Shown here one piece after another: positions 1 to 6,230 of a stretch of DNA of 6,333 nt. Positions within the stretch are counted from its first letter, which is position 1. Each line of letters begins with the position of its first letter. The position numbers and the translations under genes were made by a program. The notes under the pieces were generated by a model. The model was not told the origin of the DNA and did not search any database. It saw only the letters and a list, made by a program, of their open reading frames with translations. The stretch covers positions 1-6,333 of the forward strand of contig DAOVLS010000144.1 in the NCBI GenBank assembly GCA_030631125.1. Direction: 5' to 3'. Source of the DNA: Planctomycetales bacterium (lineage in GTDB: Bacteria > Planctomycetota > Phycisphaerae > SM23-33).

Positions 1-6
1 ACAGGA

Positions 7-30
7 GCGCGTTTGCGCGCGCAAACGCGC
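7..30. repeat. Perfect 24-bp GC-rich palindrome
   Basis: This is an exact palindrome centred between bases 18 and 19, with the core GTTTGCGCGCGCAAAC flanked on each side by four more complementary bases. It is followed by further alternating GC (31-35). The alternating purine-pyrimidine run could extrude as a cruciform or adopt Z-form DNA, or it could be a dyad binding site. No T-tract follows directly, so it is a poor intrinsic terminator. It lies at the window edge, downstream of the minus-strand nuclease operon, and the gene it belongs to cannot be seen. No convincing coding sequence is found in 1-90. Confidence 0.6.
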
Positions 31-85
31 GCGCGGATGGAACAGTTTTTGGGGGGCAGTGCCACCGGCCAGAAGCCAAATTCAG

Positions 86-110
86 GAAAAGGTGGGACTC
101 CGTCCCAGCC
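86..110 (-). terminator. Rho-independent terminator of the nuclease operon
   Basis: Read on the minus strand, a stem begins 7 bases past the TAG stop of the nuclease gene. TGGGAC pairs with GTCCCA across a GGA loop, and an outer GG/CC pair extends the stem around a single bulged G. The run TTTTCC follows immediately. The position right after the stop and the T-tract on the correct side support termination of the minus-strand operon. The near-symmetric GGGAC-GGA-GTCCC core could also be a dispersed palindromic repeat reused as a terminator. Confidence 0.6.
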
Positions 111-116
111 TACACA

Positions 117-908
117 CTACTTGGGGTTCACAATCGCAACCACCTTTAGGCCGTCCCGTTCGCATGACAAATCATTCTCCAACCCCCTTGGATTACCGAT
201 CCGTCCTTCGAGATCGCAGATGAAACACACGAGGGTCTTGCAGTCAGGATGGGCCTTGTACCTGGCGATGTCCACCAGAAGCTCGTCGCCAACCTTTTTG
301 TCCGCGAGGCCTTTGCGAGTCTTCTTTGCCTCAAGGACAATCTGATAGTCCTTGAGCAGGAAATCCATTCTTGCCGACTTGCCCGCATAGCTTGGTGTCC
401 ATTCTTCAGGCCGAATGTCATCGAAGTCGATTCGCAGTAAAGCGTGTAGCAAGTTTTGAACGTCGTATTCATCTTCAATCTCGATGGTGCTGCGGTTATC
501 GTGGCGAGACCGAAGTTGTCTGGCAACCAGGTGAAACCGTTCGCACAATTTGAGTACCGTTGCCAATGGATCAGGTGAAGAACTAGCCGCTTGTGCCGAG
601 TCGTCAGAGAACTGCTCCAGTTCAGACATAACTGATTGCAGGAAAGACATTGCTAGCGACTTCCCGTGGCTAAACGCTTCGCAGTTAAGCTCCAATTGCC
701 TTGCTTTGTCACTTGTGGCGATCATCGACCAGAAGTGGATACATGCAAACTCTTTCACTTGCCGAGATTCCGCCCCAAATACCTTCTCCAGGACAACCCG
801 CGTGTCGCGGTGCCATTTATCGAACGTAGGATTGATTTTGGCGTACCGGAGCGGTTCCATAGCCTTGATTTGAGCTTCTACGAAGTTCAGCGATCTTTGC
901 TTATCCAT
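117..908 (-). CDS. DpnII/MboI-type PD-(D/E)XK nuclease domain protein
   Basis: A 263-residue cytoplasmic protein with no signal peptide or membrane segment. The C-terminal half (about 145-250) matches the DpnII/MboI restriction endonuclease-like domain. It has the acidic entry segment EDEYDVQNLLHALLRI, then EEWTPSYAGKSARMDFLL with D182, then VLEAKK with E193 and K195 (D-x10-E-A-K), then VGDELLVDIARY and a CFICDLEGRIGNP strand. The catalytic residues look intact, so it probably cuts DNA. The N-terminal half (about 1-100) is helical, with F-x-KWHRDT and FGAESRQVKEF motifs. I recall this module at the front of other defence-type effectors, but I cannot name it with certainty. A low-complexity linker (about 101-114) joins the halves. 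The ATG is supported by AGGAG five bases upstream (914-918). It is probably co-transcribed with the MmeI-like gene 152 bases upstream. The fold does not imply GATC specificity, because the domain also occurs in solitary defence proteins. Confidence 0.85.
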   Translation of the reverse strand: MDKQRSLNFVEAQIKAMEPLRYAKINPTFDKWHRDTRVVLEKVFGAESRQVKEFACIHFWSMIATSDKARQLELNCEAFSHGKSLAMSFLQSVMSELEQFSDDSAQAASSSPDPLATVLKLCERFHLVARQLRSRHDNRSTIEIEDEYDVQNLLHALLRIDFDDIRPEEWTPSYAGKSARMDFLLKDYQIVLEAKKTRKGLADKKVGDELLVDIARYKAHPDCKTLVCFICDLEGRIGNPRGLENDLSCERDGLKVVAIVNPK

Positions 909-920
909 GTTTGCTCCTGT

Positions 921-950
921 AATGCCTGCTTCGTCAATGCCTGCTTCGTC
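921..950. repeat. 15-bp exact tandem duplication before the nuclease gene
   Basis: AATGCCTGCTTCGTC occurs twice head to tail (921-935 and 936-950), directly upstream of the ribosome binding site of the nuclease gene. The unit is a multiple of three and stays open in the nuclease reading frame, although no usual start codon is available there to include it. It resembles a recent slippage duplication. It also forms the end of the small candidate ORF at 934-1023, whose TGA stop is created at the repeat junction. Confidence 0.85.
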
Positions 951-1023
951 GCCACCTCTCTAATCCCCATCTTTCACCTGCGGCCGAGAATACGTTTTCT
1001 GCTATCTGATTGTCGTTGCTCAT
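934..1023 (-). CDS. Possible small ORF between the two operon genes
   Basis: A 29-codon minus-strand ORF lies in the 152-base gap between the methyltransferase gene and the nuclease gene. It begins MSNDNQIAENVFSAAGERWG and ends in a basic tail (RWRRSRH). A GGAG sits nine bases before its ATG, which is an acceptable ribosome binding site. Its TGA falls exactly at the junction of the 15-bp tandem repeat, 25 bases before the nuclease ATG. I recognise no family. It could be a translated leader peptide that couples the nuclease gene to the upstream gene, a remnant of a longer small gene, or chance. The opening is short enough that chance is quite likely. Confidence 0.25.
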   Translation of the reverse strand: MSNDNQIAENVFSAAGERWGLERWRRSRH

Positions 1024-1060
1024 ACCTTCGCTCTCCACACTTCGCGCGGCGGGATCCCTA

Positions 1061-3952
1061 TCACGTTGCGGCGCGTGCGAGGTTTAACTCAAGGAGTTTT
1101 CCAAGGATTTCGTCGTTGCTGATGTCCGTCGGCCAGCCGTAGGCTTCGAGCACGGCCGCGTCCAGTTCCGCACAGGCATTTTCCAGCCAGGTCGGGCGCT
1201 TGTTGTAAAGTTTGGTCAGCGTTCGTTTCTTCATATCTTGTGCTGATATGCTTCCCGGTTCGGGATTGATCCAGTTTTCGCGGAGTTCGTTAAGTCTTGC
1301 AGCCGCCGCCGATATCCGCGCGTGAATGTCCTTTTTGTCCGCTGGCACATCGGACTGATTCGCAGGCCAGGGGAACGGAAATGTCTCAAAACAGGTCGTC
1401 GGCGTGTAACGCCTGCCGGATTCCTTTTCACGCAATTGAGTGCCTTGAGCATCAGACCAGACCTCATGCACACGACTTTGCAGTACACCGAAGAAATAAT
1501 CGTCACTACGAGCAAAAACAATCAGCTGAGCGTCGGGTAAACAATTGGAACGCAGCCAGACGAATAGGCGATGCTTGGCAACCCGTGGTGTTGCAAGATG
1601 TTGCGGTAGATTCAAGCACGTTTTGCGGATCCGAGGGGCAGCATCTGCGTGTATCCACCAAAGCCTTTCTCGCTTCTCCATACGATTGCCGATACGCATC
1701 GGCTGAACGTGCTCCCGTACATATTCAAACGGCGCCTCATAGAGTGCAGCCTCTTCCTGTGGCATATCCACACCGAAGTCTATGATCGACATATTTCGTG
1801 GGCGCTGCGTGATGTCGCGCCCATTGACCCAAGGTCGAATTACGTCGCTGTTAGGTTTTCCGCTTGGATTGGGATGCGAGAGCATTTCTCTGGCAAGTTC
1901 ATCAGTGATGTCAAATATGCCTCCTTTGATATCACCCATAAAGGATACACCGAGGTTTTCGGGGAGTCTTTGTGCTTGTGTTATGTCCGCTTGCGCCGAC
2001 AGGTCTGGGTTGATTTTGATAACTGTTTCCCCATCCAGCGATCGGTTCTTTTGTGTACCGTCGTCGAAACCGACCATTGAGACGTGAACGGTGGCGCCGT
2101 CGAGTACCCACGGCCTGTCTGACCATGCCATGAAGATGTCGCCTGTTTCCTTGATGCGTTGCAGGGCTGTACGGTTTGCTCCGCCTCGGATGCCCTGTGT
2201 GGCAAGCAGGCCTGCCCGGACGTAGTGTTTCTTTTTCGCTTCTGCCTCGATGTATGCACGGGCCTTTTCAAACCAGTAGCAGCACAGGTCGGATTCGCGC
2301 GGGACGCGGTCCGACCAGACCTTAAACATATCGTCCACGTACTTATCGCCCAAGCCATTCTTGCCATCGCTGTCATCTCGGAGTTTTTTCCCACCCAGAA
2401 AGGGAGGGTTTCCGATGATGAAGTCGGCATCGGGCCAATCAGGTTCTTGTGGTGGCACAGGTTTGCAACCTGTGCTTTTCTTTGGTTTGTCCGTGGCCGG
2501 CACAGGTTGCAAACCTGTGCCACCTACAATCGCATCCATCAGGTATATGGTTTCTATCGGGTCGAGGATTGGTTCTTTCAGTTCAGGCGCGCCGTTGTCG
2601 CGCATCCATTGTAGGTAACCGATCCAAACGACCACGCTGGCCAGTTCATGGGCGAAGCGGTTAATCTCCATACCGTGCAGTTGTGTCGGGCGGACTTTGA
2701 AGGGAAGTTCTACGCCTCGACGGAACGCGAAATTAACAACTTTCTTTTCCAAGTCCATCAATCGGCGTAAAGCGACGTAGAGGAAGTTGCCGCTTCCGCA
2801 AGCGGGGTCCAGCACGCGGAGGGAGGCAAGGAAATCTTGGAAGGCCCGAAGCATCTTCTCGATTTTTTTCGCATTCTTGCCAGCCTTTTCTATTTTCGCA
2901 ATCTGATTGGTCAGGTTTTCCCACTCTCCTTGCAACGGGTCGAAAAGGACGGGTTCGACAATGGCGGCGATGTCATCGGCATAGGTGTAATGCCGTCCAA
3001 TCTGGGCGTGCTTGTCAGGATCAAGGCAGCGTTCAAAAAGCGTTCCGAAGATTGCTGGTTCGACATTGGACCAGTCCACTTTCCCGGCTTGGTACAGCAA
3101 ATCTATTTCGGCAGGCCGGAGTTTGATAACGTTGCTGTCGGCGAAAAGCCCCCCGTCGAAGTGAGCGATTTTTTCGAGCAGAACGTGTCCGCCATGTGCC
3201 ATTGCCTCGAAAAGTTCGCCGGTGTAGCGAGCGCACAGGTCCGGGTCTTTGCGGGTTTTTTTCAGGATACCGGTAAAAATCTTTTCGGGCAGCAGTCTGA
3301 CATCTTCAGCAAAGAAACAAAACAGGACTTTCATCAAAAATCGCGCCGCTTCAGCAGGGTCAATCTTTCGGAGGCGAAGGTCGTTGGCGACCTGCCCGAT
3401 CCAGCCGGCGACGAATTTGGTGAGTTGGTCGGTGGTTTCCTTCGCTTGCAGAACGTCGGGGTCGGTGAACGCCGCCTGTAGCACATACAAAGCGGTGGGT
3501 GGTGTTACTCCTTCGGCCGGTGGGAATATCTCGACCGTTCCTCCTTCGGCGAGTGTCTTTAGGTCGAAACGATACGTACGCCGTGCCAAACCTGTAAAAT
3601 TGCAATGGACCTCGAAGCGGTCCATATCGCTGACAATCAGAAGCGGGGGACTTTCGAGGTACTCACGATACTTCAGAAGTTGACTGTATGCCGCCTCAAG
3701 ATTTGCGTGTTTGCCTTTGTACTCCCACGCGAAATGCCCTCTATACCAGACGTCGGCCCAACCATCGCCTCCGCCTTGCTTTTCTGCTCCCTTCTCAAAG
3801 GTAAAGAAATCGCCTTTGGGGTCCAGTTGTGCGGGGGTTCCGTGCCCGAGCATTCGGCAAAGGTCGATGAAGTGTTCCTGCGAACCGGAACGCTCCTTTA
3901 GTTCACTATCCTGCCATTTCGTGGCAAATGATTGGGGTGTCAAACCTGACAT
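1061..3952 (-). CDS. MmeI-like Type IIL/IIG restriction enzyme-methyltransferase
   Basis: A 963-residue single polypeptide expected to methylate adenine in its target and to cut unmodified DNA at a distance. The N-terminus has a PD-(D/E)XK nuclease site, D67-x9-E77-Y-K79 followed by a QLLKY helix, with the same spacing I recall for MmeI. A helical spacer runs to about 315. GRHYT (319-323) precedes methyltransferase motif I, LDPACGSGNF (381-390). The segment GMEINRFAHELASVVVWIGYLQW is typical of the family. Motif IV is N515-P-P-F518. A target-recognition domain spans about 700-855, starting near RPWVNGRDI and ending at FETFPFPWP. The C-terminus carries the usual AYGWP and a LLELNLARA helix. 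MmeI is about 919 residues, so part of the extra length is the repeat-encoded insert at 477-501. The ATG has AGGGG four bases upstream. No frameshift or lost catalytic residue is seen. The specificity cannot be read from the sequence. Confidence 0.92.
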   Translation of the reverse strand: MSGLTPQSFATKWQDSELKERSGSQEHFIDLCRMLGHGTPAQLDPKGDFFTFEKGAEKQGGGDGWADVWYRGHFAWEYKGKHANLEAAYSQLLKYREYLESPPLLIVSDMDRFEVHCNFTGLARRTYRFDLKTLAEGGTVEIFPPAEGVTPPTALYVLQAAFTDPDVLQAKETTDQLTKFVAGWIGQVANDLRLRKIDPAEAARFLMKVLFCFFAEDVRLLPEKIFTGILKKTRKDPDLCARYTGELFEAMAHGGHVLLEKIAHFDGGLFADSNVIKLRPAEIDLLYQAGKVDWSNVEPAIFGTLFERCLDPDKHAQIGRHYTYADDIAAIVEPVLFDPLQGEWENLTNQIAKIEKAGKNAKKIEKMLRAFQDFLASLRVLDPACGSGNFLYVALRRLMDLEKKVVNFAFRRGVELPFKVRPTQLHGMEINRFAHELASVVVWIGYLQWMRDNGAPELKEPILDPIETIYLMDAIVGGTGLQPVPATDKPKKSTGCKPVPPQEPDWPDADFIIGNPPFLGGKKLRDDSDGKNGLGDKYVDDMFKVWSDRVPRESDLCCYWFEKARAYIEAEAKKKHYVRAGLLATQGIRGGANRTALQRIKETGDIFMAWSDRPWVLDGATVHVSMVGFDDGTQKNRSLDGETVIKINPDLSAQADITQAQRLPENLGVSFMGDIKGGIFDITDELAREMLSHPNPSGKPNSDVIRPWVNGRDITQRPRNMSIIDFGVDMPQEEAALYEAPFEYVREHVQPMRIGNRMEKRERLWWIHADAAPRIRKTCLNLPQHLATPRVAKHRLFVWLRSNCLPDAQLIVFARSDDYFFGVLQSRVHEVWSDAQGTQLREKESGRRYTPTTCFETFPFPWPANQSDVPADKKDIHARISAAAARLNELRENWINPEPGSISAQDMKKRTLTKLYNKRPTWLENACAELDAAVLEAYGWPTDISNDEILGKLLELNLARAAT
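2451..2524. repeat. Paired inverted palindromic repeat (REP/BIME-like) inside the methyltransferase gene
   Basis: Two perfect 25-bp inverted copies (2451-2475 and 2500-2524) are separated by 24 bases. Each copy is itself a near-palindrome, with arms GCACAGGTT and AACCTGTGC around a 3-base loop, flanked on the outer side by GGTG/CACC. The paired, head-to-head arrangement resembles REP doublets (BIMEs), which are thought to be moved by RAYT transposases; none is present here. The element lies in frame in the methyltransferase gene. It encodes residues 477-501 in two different readings of the same palindrome, GGTGLQPVP and STGCKPVPP, joined by a lysine-rich linker. It sits between the helix ending MDAIV and the strand leading to NPPF, where related proteins have a variable loop, so the enzyme may tolerate it. 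Confidence 0.85.
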
Positions 3953-3990
3953 GTTACCCCTGTTTTGAATTCACGATAATCCATCGACAG

Positions 3991-4019
3991 ATTATGCAGC
4001 ACTGCTTTGGAAATTTCAA
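3991..4019 (-). promoter_or_regulatory. Promoter of the restriction-modification operon
   Basis: On the minus strand TTGAAA (4014-4019) and CATAAT (3991-3996) are separated by exactly 17 bases. Each hexamer matches the sigma-70 consensus at five of six positions. The predicted transcription start is near 3984, giving a leader of about 30 bases before the methyltransferase ATG. No operator or controller-protein box is recognised nearby. The promoter lies back to back with the one for the esterase gene. Confidence 0.65.
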
Positions 4020-4047
4020 CAACCCCAACGTCCTCCTGTTTCCCAGG

Positions 4048-4076
4048 TTGCCAAATCGGTCAGTTTGAGCAATAAT
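4048..4076 (+). promoter_or_regulatory. Promoter of the esterase gene
   Basis: TTGCCA (4048-4053) and AATAAT (4071-4076) are 17 bases apart, and each matches the sigma-70 consensus at five of six positions. Transcription would start near 4083 and leave a leader of about 60 bases. That leader contains a small GCGCC-ACA-GGCGC hairpin (4105-4117) before the ribosome binding site. The promoter diverges from that of the restriction-modification operon, with the two -35 boxes 28 bases apart. Confidence 0.55.
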
Positions 4077-4142
4077 ATTCCGGTGGTTTTTTTCGCGCGA
4101 TTCCGCGCCACAGGCGCTGTGATTCAGGCAGGGAGTGTAGTT

Positions 4143-5705
4143 ATGCGTAAGGCGAAGTATTTCCACGTGGTCCTGGTTGCTGGTTTGTTGGTTGTCCTGT
4201 TTTCCCCCGCATCTGCGGAGGTCAGGTTGCCGGCCCTGTTCGGCGACAACATGGTGCTGCAGCGGGATGTGAAGGTTCCGGTCTGGGGCGCCGCCGAACC
4301 GGGCGAGCGGGTAACGGTGAGATTCGTCGGCCGGAAGGTATCGACCACAGCCGACAAAAAAGGCAACTGGATGGTCAGGCTCAAGCCCCTCGTGGCGGTG
4401 CGCGGGCCGGCTGATATGACCGTCTCCGGCACAAACACCATCAAAATCAGGAACGTTCTGGTCGGTGAAGTCTGGCTCTGTTCAGGCCAGTCCAACATGG
4501 CGTGGACTGTGCGTCAGTCCGCCGACGCGCGCAAGGAGATCGCCAATGCCGATTATCTGCAGATTCGGCTCTTTCGCGCTCGCAGAGCCATGTCCGACAC
4601 GCCGCAGCGCGACGTGCAGGCCAATTGGGCGGTATGCAGCCCGAAGACGGTCGGCGGATTTTCCGCAGTCGGTTACCACTTCGGACGGGACATACACAAG
4701 GCGTTGAACGTCCCTGTCGGCCTGATCGACAGCACGTGGGGCGGCACGCCGATCGAGGCGTGGATCAGCGCGCCGGCGTTGAAGGCCGAGCCGGAATTCA
4801 AGGTAAAGGCGAATTACTGGAAACAGAGGATGGAGAGTTACGATCTGCAGGTCGCCAGGGAAGAGCACAACAAGCGGCTCGCCGAGTGGAAGATCAAGTC
4901 CGCCGAGGCCGAGGCCGCCGGTGAGGACCCGCCTTACAAGCCTCGTTTCCTGCACCTGCACGACCACCCCAACAGGCCCGCACGCATCTATAACGGCATG
5001 ATCGCCCCGTTAATCCCCTGTGCCATTAAAGGCGTCATCTGGTATCAGGGCGAGTCCAACACCGGGTGCGCGTATCTGTACCGCACGCTGTTCCCGGCGC
5101 TCATACGGGACTGGCGGAAGAGATGGGGACAGGGCGATTTCCCGTTTCTGTACGTGCAACTCGCAGGCTGCCGGAAACCCCAGACCCGTCCCGCAGAAAA
5201 CTCCAGGTGGGCGGAACTACGCGAGGCGCAACTGATGACGCTTTCGCTGCCGATGACGGCAATGGCCTCATCCGTCGATATCGGCGATGCCGGTCTCCAC
5301 CCCAGGAACAAGAAGGTCGTCGGCAGGCGGTTGGCACTGGCGGCCAGGGCCGTTGCCTACGGAAAGAAAATCGTCTATTCCGGGCCGATCTATCAGTCTA
5401 TGAAGGTCGAAGCCGGAAAGGTTCGCCTGAAATTCAAGCACGTCGGCGGCGGGCTTGCAGCCAAAGGTGGCGGGCTTCTTAAGGGCTTCGCCATCACCGG
5501 GCCTGACAAGAAATTCGTCTGGGCGAATGTCAAAATCGACGGCGATACGGTGGTGGTATGGAGCGACGACGTCGCCGGTCCGATAGCAGTGCGATACGCC
5601 TGGGCCAACTATCCCATCGGTAACCTTTGCAACGCCGAAGGTCTGCCGGCATCGCCATTCCGCACGGACGATTGGCCGGGCGTTACGATAAACGCCGGCC
5701 GATAG
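4143..5705 (+). CDS. Secreted sialate O-acetylesterase family (SGNH hydrolase) protein
   Basis: A 520-residue exported carbohydrate esterase, predicted to remove O-acetyl groups from sialic acids or other acetylated glycans outside the cytoplasm. The ATG at 4143 is chosen because AGGGAG lies seven bases upstream and a clean signal peptide follows: basic start, hydrophobic core, and ASA before E26. A beta domain (about 26-105, LFGDNMVLQRD...VPVWG) leads into the SGNH hydrolase. The nucleophile motif is GQSNM with S117. WGGTPIEAW (199-207) and IWYQGESN (299-306) are further family blocks. The catalytic histidine is probably H386 in GLHPRNKKVVGRRLA. A charged helical stretch (about 219-260) is typical of the family. 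The residue two before the histidine is G384, where I recall the family usually showing Asp in DIHP; D382 or D379 may serve instead. The true substrate could be acetylated xylan or another plant or algal glycan. Confidence 0.88.
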   Translation: MRKAKYFHVVLVAGLLVVLFSPASAEVRLPALFGDNMVLQRDVKVPVWGAAEPGERVTVRFVGRKVSTTADKKGNWMVRLKPLVAVRGPADMTVSGTNTIKIRNVLVGEVWLCSGQSNMAWTVRQSADARKEIANADYLQIRLFRARRAMSDTPQRDVQANWAVCSPKTVGGFSAVGYHFGRDIHKALNVPVGLIDSTWGGTPIEAWISAPALKAEPEFKVKANYWKQRMESYDLQVAREEHNKRLAEWKIKSAEAEAAGEDPPYKPRFLHLHDHPNRPARIYNGMIAPLIPCAIKGVIWYQGESNTGCAYLYRTLFPALIRDWRKRWGQGDFPFLYVQLAGCRKPQTRPAENSRWAELREAQLMTLSLPMTAMASSVDIGDAGLHPRNKKVVGRRLALAARAVAYGKKIVYSGPIYQSMKVEAGKVRLKFKHVGGGLAAKGGGLLKGFAITGPDKKFVWANVKIDGDTVVVWSDDVAGPIAVRYAWANYPIGNLCNAEGLPASPFRTDDWPGVTINAGR

Positions 5706-5736
5706 GGGGACAAACATATTATCTGAATAGGGGAGT

Positions 5737-5783
5737 TATAATCGTGGATTTTTCTTGTAGTTTGATTGGGCGTTCGTTATAAA
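5737..5783 (+). promoter_or_regulatory. Candidate promoter elements before the PEGA lipoprotein gene
   Basis: Two possible -10 boxes lie in the 87-base gap after the esterase stop. A perfect TATAAT occurs at 5737-5742, but without a recognisable -35 box. TATAAA at 5778-5783 has a weak TTGTAG exactly 17 bases upstream (5755-5760). The second would start transcription near 5790, only a few bases before the ATG. No convincing terminator is seen between the esterase and these boxes, so read-through is also possible. Confidence 0.35.
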
Positions 5784-5792
5784 ATTTCCATT

Positions 5793-6197
5793 ATGACGAG
5801 TGTGGCGAAAATTTCTGTCGGGTGTGTGCTGGTTCTGGCGCTGGCCGGGTGCGTCGAGCGGACGATTACCATAACGTCCGAGCCGAGCGGGGCACTGGTC
5901 GAAGTATCGAGCGTGGAGATTGGGCGGACGCCGGTAACCGTTCCTTTCACCTGGTACGGCCACTATGAAATCATCCTCCGCCACAACGGATGCCGGACGC
6001 TCAAGACGGGCGAAAAGATCAGGCCTCCTTATTACGAAGTCCCCCCGCTGGACCTGTTCAGCGCGATTGCTCCCTGGACCTACTACGACAACCGCACTTT
6101 CCATTATGTCCTGGACAAACTGGTTCTTCCAGGCGACGCCGAGTTAATCCGCCGGGCAGAAGAACTCCGCTATCGCAACCTCGAAGAACCGGAGTAG
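5793..6197 (+). CDS. PEGA-domain lipoprotein
   Basis: A 134-residue predicted lipoprotein. The ATG at 5793 gives a textbook short signal with the lipobox LAGC, the lipid-carrying residue being C20. A PEGA-type beta domain follows (about 22-65), with the pattern ITITSEPSGALVEV...IGRTPVTVPFTWYG. After it comes a conserved-looking tail, YYEVPPLDLF...PWTYYDNRTFHYVLDKL (about 80-110), and a charged C-terminal helix. I recall this arrangement in small planctomycete lipoproteins of unknown function. PEGA domains are thought to bind cell-surface components. No Shine-Dalgarno sequence is visible before the ATG. An upstream in-frame TTG (5766) would only lengthen the signal and is less likely. It is probably independent of the esterase gene, though the two could share a transcript. 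Confidence 0.8.
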   Translation: MTSVAKISVGCVLVLALAGCVERTITITSEPSGALVEVSSVEIGRTPVTVPFTWYGHYEIILRHNGCRTLKTGEKIRPPYYEVPPLDLFSAIAPWTYYDNRTFHYVLDKLVLPGDAELIRRAEELRYRNLEEPE

Positions 6198-6204
6198 CAA
6201 TTCA

Positions 6205-6230
6205 GGTCATTGGGCAAATGCCTAATGACC
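6205..6230. terminator. Hairpin between convergent genes
   Basis: GGTCATTGGGC pairs with GCCTAATGACC around an AAAT loop, giving an 11-bp stem with one G-T pair. It starts seven bases past the lipoprotein stop and contains the stop codon of the convergent minus-strand gene. Neither side is followed by a T-tract, so it is not a classical intrinsic terminator. It may still act as a bidirectional barrier or protect the 3' ends. Confidence 0.5.

Noticed and set aside
13..345. Plus-strand open frame across the left end
   Set aside because: It would start at TTG inside the palindrome with no ribosome binding site, has a low-complexity Arg/Ser-rich sequence, and lies mostly antisense to the well-supported nuclease gene.
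1051..1058. GGGATCCC palindrome containing GATC as a self-target of the DpnII/MboI-type nuclease
   Set aside because: GATC occurs by chance throughout the window, and membership of this nuclease fold does not establish GATC specificity.
2837..3481. 214-codon plus-strand open frame opposite the methyltransferase gene
   Set aside because: It is antisense to conserved methyltransferase domains, has no recognisable family and no proper start context; a shadow of the real gene.
4105..4121. CACAG-GCG-CTGTG dyad in the esterase leader as a third copy of the embedded repeat
   Set aside because: It shares only the short CACAG/CTGTG ends, the centre differs, and it overlaps an alternative GCGCC/GGCGC hairpin; likely coincidence.
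4065..4142. Upstream 26-residue extension of the esterase from an in-frame TTG
   Set aside because: There is no ribosome binding site at the TTG, it would begin before the predicted transcription start, and it would bury the clean signal peptide that begins at 4143.
3953..4142. Controller-protein (C-box) or helix-turn-helix gene regulating the restriction operon
   Set aside because: No small regulator ORF and no convincing symmetric operator pair is visible between the divergent promoters.
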